DNA of 51,106 nt, from positions 1 through 51,106 of the IMG/VR virus record IMGVR_UViG_3300027878_000179; one strand, 5' to 3'. The stretch comes from a virus. Positions 11,803-20,568 of this stretch are shown in pieces. Position numbers and translations under genes: made by a program. The notes beneath the pieces were generated by a model that worked only from the letters and a program-made list of their open reading frames with translations, made no database searches and was not told the DNA's origin. Positions within the stretch are counted from its first letter, which is position 1; each line of letters starts with the position of its first letter.

Positions 11803-14800
11803 GTGCCCCAAAGTGTTCAGGCGGCGAAGCCGGGTGGCTGGTCCCACGACTACATCACCGCGCTGCCTGACAGCGCGTTCTTGCATGTTGACGGGGGGAA
11901 ACGGCAGTTTCCCGTCAAAGACGAGGATGGCGTCGCCTCCGTGTCACAGCTCCTCGCGGCGCTGGTGAGCTTGCACCTCTCCCCTCTTCCACAGAAAGCC
12001 GATCTGCGGCGCAAGGCGTTGGGGATGCTCAGCGCGGCGCGGAAGGGCGGTAGCGAGCTGGCCAAGGGGGATGTGCCCGTGGTGCCGACCGTGAAGCACT
12101 GCGGCGATCCAGCGGCACACATTGGCGCATGTCCGACCGACGTCGGCAAGGGCGCCGAGACCACGAACCGAGAGCAGGCCACCATGAACGAGGCGGGAAC
12201 GAGCGGGATCGCGAAGGGAGACATGGGCGGCGGGGGCGGCGCCGGCGGGCAGCCCACCACGGGCGACCTCAGCGTCGGCGACCTCGGCAAATTCGGGGGG
12301 CTGAAGGGGCCGGAGCAGCCGGGGGCGCGCCGCAGTCACAGCGCTCTCGATGAAGTCCCGTTGGCGACGCAGCCCGGGCTCGTGACGGCGACGAAGCGGC
12401 TCAAGCACCTGGCCAAGTCCAAGGGCAAGCGCATCGCGAAGGCCTCGCCGCTCGACGAGGTCCCGGGCCTGGAGCCGAAGGCGATGCTGGCGAAGGCGGC
12501 GCCGGCGCCGAGCGCCGCCGGGGTGCTCCGGCTGAAGGCGCTCGCCAAGGCGGGTACGGCCGAATACACCCGGAAGGCGGCGACCGAGGAGCACACGATC
12601 GTCCTGACGACGGACGTCGACGGACTGCTCTGCGTGACCAAGGTGCTGAAGCTGTTGCAGCGCCTCGGGCAGATTGGCGCCAGCCGAGAACTCTTCGTCG
12701 AGGCCGACGTGCCCGGCGGCGTCTCGTCGATCTGTGGCTTCGACGGTGACGGCTCCTCGAAGCTCGTCGCCGTCACGATCGACGGCGTCGCCGTCACGGC
12801 GTCGCCGGACGACTACGTCGAGAAGCGGGGCCCGAAGAAGGGCGCCAAGTTCCGCCGCCGCGGCGTGAAGAAGGCGCTCTTCCGCAAGCAGCCGATCGAG
12901 GTGCAGGCGGTGCAGCTCGTCGCCCCGCAGGACGTCGTGACCATGGATGGCACGATGCACGGCGACACCGACGACTGGCTGATCGAGGGGGTCGCCGGCG
13001 AGAAGTACATCTGCGACGCCGCCATCTTTCAGCAGACGTACGAGCCCGCCGACGACGCCGCGCAGGCGCTCTGGGAGCAGGCCTACGGACAGAACCCGGT
13101 CGGCGGCCCGTCGGTGCTCGCGCCGAGCGCCCCGGTGCCGATGGCGCCCCCCGAGATGCCGCTCGCCGGCGGCGCCCCGATCAGCCGCGCCTGGCGCATC
13201 GCCAAGGCGCTCTCCGCGGCGATCGAGTACGGCGGGCCCCGGCGCACGCTCGATGCGGAGCCCGCGCTCCTGACGCACCCGTCGCTGACGCTGCCGCTGA
13301 CCGAGACGTACACCCCGAAGGACACCGGCGGCTGGCAGGGGGCGATCTCGCCGGCCGACGAGTCCTGGATCGGCTTCGTCGACGAAGATGGAGCCGGGCT
13401 TCTCTGGACCGAGCGCGAGCCCGGGTACGGAACCGAGCTGCGCGGCGGTGGCATTCTCGGGACGCCCGTCGCGTTCGAGCGCCCCGATCTCGCGATGGTT
13501 CCGGAAGACCCGAGCCGGCTCAACGGTCAGGGCACCAGCCCACTCGACGAGGCCTCGCGGACGCTCACGTCCGCCGCGTGCGCAGCCTCTTCTGCCGCGG
13601 CGCAGGTCCACGCGGAAACGGCGATCCCCGACGCGCGGTGGTTCGCGGCACAGCAGGCCGCGGTCGATGCTCACCGCGCCGCGCAGGCGAGCTACGCCAA
13701 CCAGGCCGAGGCGCTGCACACGTCGGGGCAGCCGGATCAGGCCGCCCGCCACGCCGGCGCGGCCGCCTACCATCAGCAGCAGGCCGACGCGCACGAGGCC
13801 ACCGCTGTCGCGCCGCCGCTGCCGTCGATCGCTCTCCTGGAGCCGGCGACGAAGGCCGGCTCCGGCGCGCGCGTGCACCTCGCCGTCGAGACGATCCCGA
13901 CGCCGATGAAGAAGGATGCCGCGGCCACCGCCGTGACGAACGCCGGCCCGCAGAACCAGGAAGGCGACGGCTTCAAGCGCGTCTCTTACCAGGGCATCCC
14001 GGTTGTGCTCGACCGCCCCAAGGGCTTCGTCATGACGGGGAAGAACGACGAGACCGGCGAGGACTGGTCGCGCACGTACACGTGCGACTACGGCTTCATC
14101 CCCGGCACGCAAGGCGGCGACGGCGATGGGCTCGACGTGTTCTACGGCGACACGCCCGATGCGAACGACGCCTACTGGATCCGGCAGATCAAGGCGGACG
14201 GGTCTTTCGACGAATTCAAGATCCTCTTCGGCTTCAAGGATGCCGCGACGGCGAAGGCCGTGTACCTCGCGCACGTGCCGGCGAAGTTCCTCGACTCGAT
14301 GTCGATCGTGCCGGTCGACATGGTCAAGGCGATCCTCGGGATCGACCCCGCGAATGGGATCGCGAAGGCCTTCATCAGCAGCATGAAGGCCGAGTCGGTG
14401 AGCCCGATCGGCGTCGCGTCGGTCAAGGCCTGGATCGCGCGGCGAGCGATCGACCAGACGGAGCCGGTCGGCGCCGCTCTCGTGAAGTCGCTGAACAAGA
14501 TCGCGAAGGCGCTCGAACCGAGCGACGGCATCTCGTCGATGATCGCGCGCGCGTACACCTCGTTCCTCTGCGACGCGTGGGACGGGGCCGGTGTGCTCGC
14601 GCACGAGCCCGTGGATTACGCGAACGCGACGAAGGTGATCGCCGCAAACGCGCAGGCGATGGCGCACATCCTGACGACGGTGTTCAACGTCGCCACGGTC
14701 AACGCGCCGAAGCGCACGATGACGCCGGAGGACTGGATGCAGCTCTTCGTCGAGAGCGTGCCGGCGCCCGTGCCCGCAGCGCCGAAGCGTCCCGAGCCCG

Positions 14801-15489
14801 AGCAGGCGCTCGGGCTCGGGAACCGCGTCCCTGAAGCGGATCACGCGCCGGATGGTCGACTGCGCGCGCTCGACGCGCCGATCGATCTATCGCCGACCTC
14901 GAAGTCGATCACGATTCAGGGGCACGATCTCGACGTCGGTAAGGCGGCGCAGATCGCCAAGTTCGTACACGGCTGCACCGGCCGTCCCTCGGCGCTGTTC
15001 GTCGACGGCATGCGCCTCGACTTCACGCCGATCGATGCTCAGCCTACGATCGCGCCACCGGCGGCACCGTCGCAGGTGCAGCGCATGCCCGCCAAGCTCA
15101 CGCCGCACATCATCGAAGTTCGGAAGGACAACTCGCCCGGCGAGCTTCGTTACGTGCTCGGAATCGTGCTGGAGCCCGACACGGTCGACGCGCAGGGCGA
15201 CACCTACGACGCGGAGTCCATTCGCAAAACGGCGTGGCTCTACATGGAGCATTTCCGCAACATCGGCCTGCAACACAAGGCTCTCGTGAACGGCATGGTG
15301 GTGCTCGTCGAGAGCTTCATCGCCCCGTGCAGCATGAACCTGAACGGCACCGTGATCCGCCAGGGGACGTGGCTGATGGGGCTGCACATCGTCGACGATG
15401 GGCTCTGGGAACAGGTCCAAGCCGGGCAGCTCACCGGCCTTTCTATCGCTGGTTTTGCAGAGCGTATTCCGCTATCGATGGCTGCTTAA
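11803..15489 (+). CDS. multidomain XkdF-type prohead protease fused to InPase domain (1228 aa)
   Basis: The start is GTG 11803, 9 nt after a GGAG box. The segments in order are: residues about 10-75, DUF6582-like (ALPDSAFLHVDGGKRQFPVK, LRRKALGMLSAA); about 262-332, a repeat-like domain (EEHTIVLTTDVDGLLCVTK); about 360-415, a PGDYG-like domain (KQPIEVQAVQLV, DDWLIEGVAGEKYICDAAIF); about 500-566, a WQGAI/LLWTEREP module shared with the 24242 gene; about 725-850, a phage InPase-like domain (GIPVVLDRPKG, YGFIPGTQGGDGDGLDVFYG, FDEFKILFGF); and about 1100-1228, an XkdF-type protease (LGIVLEPDTVDAQGDTYDAE, LQHKALVN, VESFIAPC, GTWLMGLHI, LTGLSIAGFAE). XkdF proteases process the prohead. InPase domains occur in phage polyvalent proteins thought to enter the host with the DNA. 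At 1228 residues this is many times longer than a stand-alone XkdF protein. Maturation cleavage may release the pieces. Confidence 0.85.
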   Translation: MPQSVQAAKPGGWSHDYITALPDSAFLHVDGGKRQFPVKDEDGVASVSQLLAALVSLHLSPLPQKADLRRKALGMLSAARKGGSELAKGDVPVVPTVKHCGDPAAHIGACPTDVGKGAETTNREQATMNEAGTSGIAKGDMGGGGGAGGQPTTGDLSVGDLGKFGGLKGPEQPGARRSHSALDEVPLATQPGLVTATKRLKHLAKSKGKRIAKASPLDEVPGLEPKAMLAKAAPAPSAAGVLRLKALAKAGTAEYTRKAATEEHTIVLTTDVDGLLCVTKVLKLLQRLGQIGASRELFVEADVPGGVSSICGFDGDGSSKLVAVTIDGVAVTASPDDYVEKRGPKKGAKFRRRGVKKALFRKQPIEVQAVQLVAPQDVVTMDGTMHGDTDDWLIEGVAGEKYICDAAIFQQTYEPADDAAQALWEQAYGQNPVGGPSVLAPSAPVPMAPPEMPLAGGAPISRAWRIAKALSAAIEYGGPRRTLDAEPALLTHPSLTLPLTETYTPKDTGGWQGAISPADESWIGFVDEDGAGLLWTEREPGYGTELRGGGILGTPVAFERPDLAMVPEDPSRLNGQGTSPLDEASRTLTSAACAASSAAAQVHAETAIPDARWFAAQQAAVDAHRAAQASYANQAEALHTSGQPDQAARHAGAAAYHQQQADAHEATAVAPPLPSIALLEPATKAGSGARVHLAVETIPTPMKKDAAATAVTNAGPQNQEGDGFKRVSYQGIPVVLDRPKGFVMTGKNDETGEDWSRTYTCDYGFIPGTQGGDGDGLDVFYGDTPDANDAYWIRQIKADGSFDEFKILFGFKDAATAKAVYLAHVPAKFLDSMSIVPVDMVKAILGIDPANGIAKAFISSMKAESVSPIGVASVKAWIARRAIDQTEPVGAALVKSLNKIAKALEPSDGISSMIARAYTSFLCDAWDGAGVLAHEPVDYANATKVIAANAQAMAHILTTVFNVATVNAPKRTMTPEDWMQLFVESVPAPVPAAPKRPEPEQALGLGNRVPEADHAPDGRLRALDAPIDLSPTSKSITIQGHDLDVGKAAQIAKFVHGCTGRPSALFVDGMRLDFTPIDAQPTIAPPAAPSQVQRMPAKLTPHIIEVRKDNSPGELRYVLGIVLEPDTVDAQGDTYDAESIRKTAWLYMEHFRNIGLQHKALVNGMVVLVESFIAPCSMNLNGTVIRQGTWLMGLHIVDDGLWEQVQAGQLTGLSIAGFAERIPLSMAA
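14790..14821. repeat. perfect 14-bp inverted repeat inside a CDS
   Basis: Arms 14790-14803 and 14808-14821 are exact reverse complements with loop AGGC. They lie in the linker of the 1228-aa gene that encodes about RPEPEQALGLGN. Confidence 0.85.
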
Positions 15490-15512
15490 TCCAGCCAAAT
15501 TCAAGAGGTAAT

Positions 15513-15530
15513 AGGGTCACGTGTGACCCT
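15513..15530. terminator. hairpin after the protease gene
   Basis: AGGGTCAC-GT-GTGACCCT forms an 8-bp stem 24 nt after the protease stop and before the next promoter. No T-run follows directly. It may be a weak terminator or an mRNA 3'-end protector. Confidence 0.4.
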
Positions 15531-15562
15531 CAACCGAAGAGGGCTCACCGCGTGGCACTCTT

Positions 15563-15601
15563 CGGCACATCTTGACCCACGTGTTTTTTCCCTGATACCG
15601 T
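15563..15601 (+). promoter_or_regulatory. late-type promoter with TTGACC -35
   Basis: CGGCACATCTTGACCCAC (15563-15580) contains TTGACC at 15572-15577. Eighteen bp later is TACCGT (15596-15601), preceded by TG as an extended -10. The GTG start at 15611 is 9 nt after the -10. The -35 block recurs with one change before the 26205 gene. Confidence 0.6.
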
Positions 15602-15610
15602 CGCCTCCAA

Positions 15611-17146
15611 GTGAACGACATCACGCGGATCGGCAAAGCAGCGAGAGCGGCAGCGAGATTGACGAACCTGCGCACGCAGGAAGTCAGCCTCGTCGACCAC
15701 GCGGCCAACATGCGCCGGTGGGTTATCCAGAAGAACGGACCCGCCCCCGTCGCGAAGATCGACTTCGCCGACTGTATCGAAGAAGGCAACGACCCCGACG
15801 ACTGCGAAGCTGTCGCCGATTCCGCAGGAGAGATCATGCCGCACGTGAAGAAGGAAGCTGGGGATCCGCAGTCGTACGGTGTCCTCGCGGATGCCAGTGG
15901 CGCTGTCCCCCCCGCTCCTCCCGCGCAAGAGGGAGAGATTCAAGATCTCGGCGCTTCCGCGGACACCAGCGGTGCCGTGGCTCAGCCCGCGCAGGCCGAT
16001 GGGCAGGAGCTGCCGCAGCTCAAGGCCGAAGGCGACCCGCCTCCCGCCGATGGTGCGCCGAACGCCAACGCTCCGGCGGCGGCGGCGGAGGGCGAAGACA
16101 CTCTTCAGCTCCCCAAGATCACGATGCCTGCCGAGATGCAGGACGGGATTCTGAACGGCCTCGCTCTGCTGCTCGAAGCGCAGACCGCGATGGCCGAGAT
16201 GGTCCAGTCGGCGACGATCGACGACGCGGCCCCGATGCCCCCCGAGCTGAGCCAGGCCTTCCTCGACGTCGACAACGTCATGGATGGGATGATGACGCAG
16301 TACGGGATGAAGGATCCCGAGGATCCCACTCAGCAGGCCGCGGCCCCTCCCTTCAAGTCGCCCGAAGACGAAGCGAAGGATAAGGCCGAGTCCGAGAAGA
16401 CCGAGAAGGGCGCGACGATCGATGCCCCCTCGTCGGCCGAGCAGCCGGCTCCCACCGATCCCAAGACGGACGATGTCACGGCCGTCTTGATGGGTCTGGC
16501 CAAGGCCTGCGCCAGCACCACCGACGCCATGGCCTCGACGGTCAAGATGCTCGCCAAGGGCATGACCTCTGGCGACGGCGCCGTCGCCAAGGCCGGTCGG
16601 AAGATGGCCAGTGGGCGTCTCTCGATGCTTCAGCAGGCCTACAAAATCTTGTCCGGCCTGCTCCAGGAGCTGGTCGCGGAGAACGGCGGCGACGAGGAAG
16701 CTCCCGTCGCGCCCGCGCCCGCCGGAATGCCCGCGCCCGGCGGCAAGGCTGCTCCCGCGGCCATCCCTCCGGCGCCCGCCGGCGCACCGGTCGCGCCCCC
16801 GAAGGCGCCTGTCGCCGCGGCCCCCGCCGCGCCGCCCGCGCCCGCGGCGCCCCCGAAGCGGCCCGCGCCCCCCGCGGTGCCCGCGGCGAAGGCCAGCTCT
16901 GTCGCGAAGTCCATGGAGTCGCTGCGCAACTTCGTGAAGCCCGTCGCCAAGACCGCGCGCGAGGTGGAGCTGGAGGCGAAGGTCAACAACCTGTCGTCGC
17001 AGCTCAAGTCGGTCGCCAAGGAGCGCGGTGGGCAGCCGCGCGCCGGGTCGGTCGACGACATCCCGACGCCTCCCGTCCCGGTGAAGAAGTCGGTCCTGTG
17101 GCCCGACGACTTGAGCAAGTCCGCCGCGGAACGCACCGCGAAGTAA
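15611..17146 (+). CDS. scaffold-like / XkdF-N-like head assembly protein (511 aa)
   Basis: The start is GTG 15611, probably leaderless. The N-terminus LRTQEVSLVDHAANMRRWVI followed by QKNG is the short motif seen at the start of many phage protease or scaffold proteins. The rest is acidic and low complexity (DDCEAVADSAGE, AEGDPPPADGAPNANAPA), with helical parts (MQDGILNGLALLLEAQTAMA, LMGLAKACASTTDAMA) and a long Pro/Ala linker (APAGMPAPGGKAAP). A coiled-coil-like C-terminus follows (REVELEAKVNNLSSQLKSVA). It lies between the protease and the major capsid protein, where scaffolds are encoded. A scaffold role is inferred from composition and position. Confidence 0.65.
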   Translation: MNDITRIGKAARAAARLTNLRTQEVSLVDHAANMRRWVIQKNGPAPVAKIDFADCIEEGNDPDDCEAVADSAGEIMPHVKKEAGDPQSYGVLADASGAVPPAPPAQEGEIQDLGASADTSGAVAQPAQADGQELPQLKAEGDPPPADGAPNANAPAAAAEGEDTLQLPKITMPAEMQDGILNGLALLLEAQTAMAEMVQSATIDDAAPMPPELSQAFLDVDNVMDGMMTQYGMKDPEDPTQQAAAPPFKSPEDEAKDKAESEKTEKGATIDAPSSAEQPAPTDPKTDDVTAVLMGLAKACASTTDAMASTVKMLAKGMTSGDGAVAKAGRKMASGRLSMLQQAYKILSGLLQELVAENGGDEEAPVAPAPAGMPAPGGKAAPAAIPPAPAGAPVAPPKAPVAAAPAAPPAPAAPPKRPAPPAVPAAKASSVAKSMESLRNFVKPVAKTAREVELEAKVNNLSSQLKSVAKERGGQPRAGSVDDIPTPPVPVKKSVLWPDDLSKSAAERTAK

Positions 17147-17190
17147 CCGATCACACGTCGTCACAGACGTCAGGAAGAGAAGAGTAATCC

Positions 17191-18138
17191 GTGGCGAACA
17201 ACATGACCTACATGACCTTCATCGAGAAGGCGGATCTGAGCATCCATAACCTTACGAACGAGGGCGGTTTGCTCGTCCCCGAGCAGGCCCGGGAGTTCAT
17301 CGAGATCGCGATCGTGGAGAGCGTGTTGCTCAGCATGATCACGGTCAAGTCGATGAGCGGCCCGACCTTCGAGCTGTCGAAGATGGGCTTCACGGGGCGC
17401 GTGCTCCGTGGTGCGACCGAGAGCCAGGCCCTCGGCGTGGCGGACCGCTCGAAGCCCGAGCTGGGCAAGGTGCTGCTCCAGACCGTGGAGTTCATCGCCG
17501 AAGCCAGGATCCCCTACGGGGCGGTCGAGGACAACGTCGCTCAGGGCACGTTCGTCGACTACGCAACCAAGCTCCTCGCGCAGGCCGTGGCCCGCGACAT
17601 GGAAGACGTCGCCGTCAACGGCGACCTGACCTCGTCGGACGTCCTCTACAAAAAGATGGACGGATTCCTCAAGCAGATCACGACCCGCGTAATCAACGCC
17701 GGTGGCGTGAAGCTGACCAAGAGCGTGTTCGACACCATCGTGAAGACGATGCCCTCGCAGTTCTTCCGCGGCGCGAAGAACATGGCGATTTTCACCTCGA
17801 AGAACGCCGCGATCGACTACGGCTCTTCGGTCGCGAACCGCCAGACGCCCCTCGGCGACAACGCGCTCGTGAAGATGTCCTCCGGCGAGTACATGGGCAT
17901 CCCCGTCGTGGCGGTGCCGCTCTTCCCCGAGCAGCTCGGCGTAAACTTGAACGCGACCAACGTGGTCATGGGCGACCCGAAGAACATGGTCGTCGGGATC
18001 CAGCGAGAGATCCGGATCGAGACCGACAAGGATATCTCGGCGCGCGAGTACATCATCGTGGCCACGCTGCGTTTCGACGCGAAGTGGGCCCACGAGCCGG
18101 CCGTGGTCAAGGCCACCGGCGTTCTCGCGGCGGCGTAG
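17191..18138 (+). CDS. major capsid protein, HK97 fold (315 aa)
   Basis: The start is GTG 17191 with GGAAGAGAAG upstream. The sequence has the shape of XkdG/HK97-type capsid proteins: N-arm MTFIEKADLSIHNLTNEGG, the spine-helix region LLVPEQAREFIEIAIVESVL, P-domain strands (GFTGRVLRG, VEFIAEARIPYGAVEDNVAQ), KLLAQAVARDMEDVAVNGD, and the C-terminal FTSKNAAIDYGSSVANRQTP and EYMGIPVVAVPLFPE. It ends in REYIIVATLRFDAKWAHEPA. There is no long N-terminal delta domain, which fits the separate scaffold-like gene upstream. A hairpin 20 nt after the stop may stabilise this highly expressed mRNA. Confidence 0.88.
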   Translation: MANNMTYMTFIEKADLSIHNLTNEGGLLVPEQAREFIEIAIVESVLLSMITVKSMSGPTFELSKMGFTGRVLRGATESQALGVADRSKPELGKVLLQTVEFIAEARIPYGAVEDNVAQGTFVDYATKLLAQAVARDMEDVAVNGDLTSSDVLYKKMDGFLKQITTRVINAGGVKLTKSVFDTIVKTMPSQFFRGAKNMAIFTSKNAAIDYGSSVANRQTPLGDNALVKMSSGEYMGIPVVAVPLFPEQLGVNLNATNVVMGDPKNMVVGIQREIRIETDKDISAREYIIVATLRFDAKWAHEPAVVKATGVLAAA

Positions 18139-18158
18139 TCCCGTCCCGGGGGGGACCA

Positions 18159-18183
18159 GGGGCGCTCGCTCGCAGAGCGCCCC
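18159..18183 (+). terminator. hairpin after the major capsid gene
   Basis: Nine-bp perfect arms GGGGCGCTC and GAGCGCCCC (18159-18167, 18175-18183) with a 7-nt loop, then TTCGAG. It is the only clear structure in the 102-nt gap after the capsid gene. It may be partial termination or 3'-end protection. Confidence 0.55.
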
Positions 18184-18240
18184 TTCGAGCCAGAACCATC
18201 TTTTCAGCCTGGCATCCAGGCGCTTCTCGGGAGAACGGTC

Positions 18241-18561
18241 ATGTCGATTTCGCTGCTCACTCTCATCTCCGGCGCCGGCGGGAAGGCCTCTGCTCCGGCG
18301 TTCGCCGACCGTGTCAGCTTCGCCGGCGAAGCCTCGTACCTGGCCGGCGGAACGACCGGTCTCGCGGCCCGGCTGCATGCGCAGACCGGCGACTCGCGCG
18401 CGATCGTCGGTATCGTCTCCGGCGACTGCGGCGTGTACATCGCGCAGTACAACCCGGCCACGGACCTGTTGAAGGTGCGGAAGATCGTCGACGGCACCGA
18501 GCCGGCCGATGCCACGGACCTGTCGGCCACCACGTTCAACCTCGTGGTCCTGTCGGGCTAA
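18241..18561 (+). CDS. probable head decoration protein (106 aa)
   Basis: The start is ATG 18241, with GGGAGAA upstream. The small Gly/Ala/Val-rich beta protein (AGEASYLAGGTTGLAARLHA, GDSRAIVGIVSGDCGVYIAQ, ATTFNLVVLSG) follows the major capsid gene directly, the usual place of capsid decoration or stabilising proteins. No specific family is recognised; the role is inferred from size, composition and position. Confidence 0.6.
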   Translation: MSISLLTLISGAGGKASAPAFADRVSFAGEASYLAGGTTGLAARLHAQTGDSRAIVGIVSGDCGVYIAQYNPATDLLKVRKIVDGTEPADATDLSATTFNLVVLSG

Positions 18562-18604
18562 TCGGCGCCGTCGCGCCCAGACCAGATCACACGGAGGCAC
18601 TTCG

Positions 18605-19717
18605 ATGGCAAGGCACGGTATCCCGATCAACTTTGGTGAGGCAGGCGCGTTCTTCGCGCCGGGCGACGGTGCGGGGAAGCCGTGCCTCCCGGATATTCTC
18701 ATCAGCTTGCTGGCTCGGTTCGCGCCGCCGCAGGCGACGACCACGGCGCTCGGGTTGCTCGACACGGACAACCGGTCCGACAGTCAGCTCGCCCTCGTCA
18801 CCTTCGACGACTCGCTCTGGGTCTACGACGAGCTGAGCACGGCTGTCGCAGGCGTGAACGTCGTCGTCCCGAATCCGGCCCCCACGGCTGGTCGCTGGCT
18901 CCGGCTCGTCTCGGGCACGGGCACGAGCACCGTGCTCGGGAGCCCCGCGGCGACGACCGCCGCGCTCACCGCGATCGCTTCGGCGAACCGCGGCGACGGC
19001 GAGTTCGTCGGCGTGACGAGCGACAACTCGCTCTGGCAGTTCAGCGCGGCCAGCTCTGCGGCGGCGGTGACCGGTCTCGTGCTCGTGCCTGACGTCGGCA
19101 CCGGGCGCTGGTTCCGCGTCGACGCCGCGGATGTCGCGATCACCGCGAACATCGCCACGACCACGGCGCTGAAGGGCATCGCCGCGGCGGTTCGCTACGA
19201 GGGGCAGCTCGCGCTCGTGCAGGCAGACGGCAGCCTCTGGCGGTTCGTCAGCGCGTCGACGTCGGCGGATACGACCGAGAGCCTCGTGCTCGTGCCGACC
19301 GCCGGCTCGGGGCGCTGGCACCGCGTCGACAAGCACGTCGATCTGAAGCTCGTGCTCGACCGCACCGCGGCCGACGGCGCCACGCTCTTCACCGTTCCCG
19401 TCGGCTTTCGCCTGCGCCCGACGGTCCCCTTCTGGGAGATCTCGACGCTGTTCACCACGGCCAACGCTGGCGTCGCGGGGCTCTCGACGAGCAACGCGGC
19501 CGGCAGCACCAAGGGCGACCTCCTCGGCGGCGCTGGCCTCGACGCCGCCGCCTCTCTCACCGCGGGTCTCATCGGCGGAACGGCCGGCACCAAGATCGCG
19601 ACCGTGACTCCGGGCCTGGTCCTGGTCGCCGGCGACACGATCCGCTGGGACAAGACCAACGCCTTCACCGCGGGGGCCGGCTTCGCGCACGTTCCCGTCA
19701 ACCTCGAAGCGCTGTAG
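18605..19717 (+). CDS. virion protein with three internal repeats, probable head decoration/fibre (370 aa)
   Basis: The start is ATG 18605, 9 nt after GGAGG. After about 43 residues come three tandem repeats of about 60-70 residues (near 44-102, 112-172 and 181-241). Each has TTTAL..IA, a short acidic turn, a DxSLWxF strand pair and a closing GRWxRVD (AGRWLRLV, GTGRWFRVDA, GSGRWHRVDK). The C-terminal 130 residues form a different beta domain (LFTVPVGFRLRPTVPFWEIS, AGLSTSNAAGSTKGDLLGGA, DTIRWDKTNAF). Three copies fused in one chain suggest a pseudo-trimeric blade on the capsid surface, which is inference. Confidence 0.7.
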   Translation: MARHGIPINFGEAGAFFAPGDGAGKPCLPDILISLLARFAPPQATTTALGLLDTDNRSDSQLALVTFDDSLWVYDELSTAVAGVNVVVPNPAPTAGRWLRLVSGTGTSTVLGSPAATTAALTAIASANRGDGEFVGVTSDNSLWQFSAASSAAAVTGLVLVPDVGTGRWFRVDAADVAITANIATTTALKGIAAAVRYEGQLALVQADGSLWRFVSASTSADTTESLVLVPTAGSGRWHRVDKHVDLKLVLDRTAADGATLFTVPVGFRLRPTVPFWEISTLFTTANAGVAGLSTSNAAGSTKGDLLGGAGLDAAASLTAGLIGGTAGTKIATVTPGLVLVAGDTIRWDKTNAFTAGAGFAHVPVNLEAL

Positions 19718-19757
19718 CACGCGGGCCCACCCCCCGAGCCCTGATTCAGGAGACCAA

Positions 19758-20117
19758 ATGGCCAACTCTATCGTTCGTATCAAGCCCTTGAACAAGCGGG
19801 ATGTCCACGTAATGTGCATCACGTCCAGCGCGTTCACGTTCACGAGGGCCCGTGGCTGGTACAAGGTGACCGAAGACGTCGCCACCGCCTGCGAGAAGGA
19901 GCGCATGAACGACATGGACCCGACCTCGCCGTACGTGTTCGACGTCTCGACGCCGGATGATGCAAATGAGGTCATGCGCGGCGAGACGCGGTCGGCGGTC
20001 GGCACCGCCGACTCGCCGAATGAGCTGGCCGCGGCGTCGACCGCCGCGACCACGGTCCTGAACGCGCCGGCCGAAGAAAAGGGCCAGGCTCGGGTCGGCA
20101 AGCGGCGCGATAGCTGA
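19758..20117 (+). CDS. hypothetical protein in head-neck cluster (119 aa)
   Basis: The start is ATG 19758 with AGGAGA upstream. The N-terminal half is folded (IVRIKPLNKRDVHVMCITSS, FTRARGWYKVTEDVATACEK), while the rest is Ala/Thr-rich and probably disordered, ending in a basic tail (KGQARVGKRRDS). No family is recognised. It overlaps the next gene by one base (TGATG). Confidence 0.6.
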   Translation: MANSIVRIKPLNKRDVHVMCITSSAFTFTRARGWYKVTEDVATACEKERMNDMDPTSPYVFDVSTPDDANEVMRGETRSAVGTADSPNELAAASTAATTVLNAPAEEKGQARVGKRRDS

Positions 20118-20560
20118 TGACCAGCGAGCTTCGTGAGCTTGCAGCTCAGATGCTCGCTGAGGCTGCCGAGGTGCGGCGAGAGCGTGCCCCTCGTAAAGGG
20201 GCACGTCTCGCCGCACCTCGCATCGCCGACGGGCTCAGCGCCCTGACGCAAGAAGAGCTGGCCCGCCTCATCTCCGATGGGCACATCGCCAGCGAAGTCT
20301 CGGAAGCGCTTCGCGCGCTCGACTCAGCTCCCACCGAACTACAGCCCGCCCTGATCCGGGTGACGCTCCGGCTCAACGAAGCGATCGCCCGCAGGGTGCA
20401 CGCGCTCGGCCGAACCTGGGAGCTGACTTCCGCCGAGGCGCGGGGGCGCGCGTGCGCGCTGACCACCTCGGCCTCGTCGCTGACCGCCATCGCCGACAAG
20501 CTCGCGAGCGATTCTCTGATCGCTGCTTCGAGCCCGGCGCCTTCCCCCTCGCCGACGTAG
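20117..20560 (+). CDS. hypothetical helical protein (147 aa)
   Basis: The start is ATG 20117, overlapping the previous stop. The protein is predicted nearly all helical (LRELAAQMLAEAAEVRRERA, LTQEELARLISDGHIASEVS, LIRVTLRLNEAIARRVHALG). A heptad-like spacing of Leu/Ala hints at a coiled coil. The opposite strand is also open here, but the plus frame follows the operon and has the better protein character. Codons 17-35 are made of a near-perfect 24-bp inverted repeat. Confidence 0.6.
   Translation: MTSELRELAAQMLAEAAEVRRERAPRKGARLAAPRIADGLSALTQEELARLISDGHIASEVSEALRALDSAPTELQPALIRVTLRLNEAIARRVHALGRTWELTSAEARGRACALTTSASSLTAIADKLASDSLIAASSPAPSPSPT
20167..20220. repeat. 24-bp inverted repeat with one bulged base inside a CDS
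   Basis: Left arm 20167-20191 and right arm 20197-20220 pair throughout except for one extra G in the left arm; the loop is CGTAA. This is the longest hairpin in the window. It begins 50 nt after the start codon of the 147-aa gene. Confidence 0.9.
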
Positions 20561-20568
20561 AGGCTTCG

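Noticed and set aside
11944-14844. A 966-codon open frame antisense to the protease fusion
   Set aside because: Same shadow effect; repetitive Arg/Asp/His composition and no start signal, opposite to recognisable domains.
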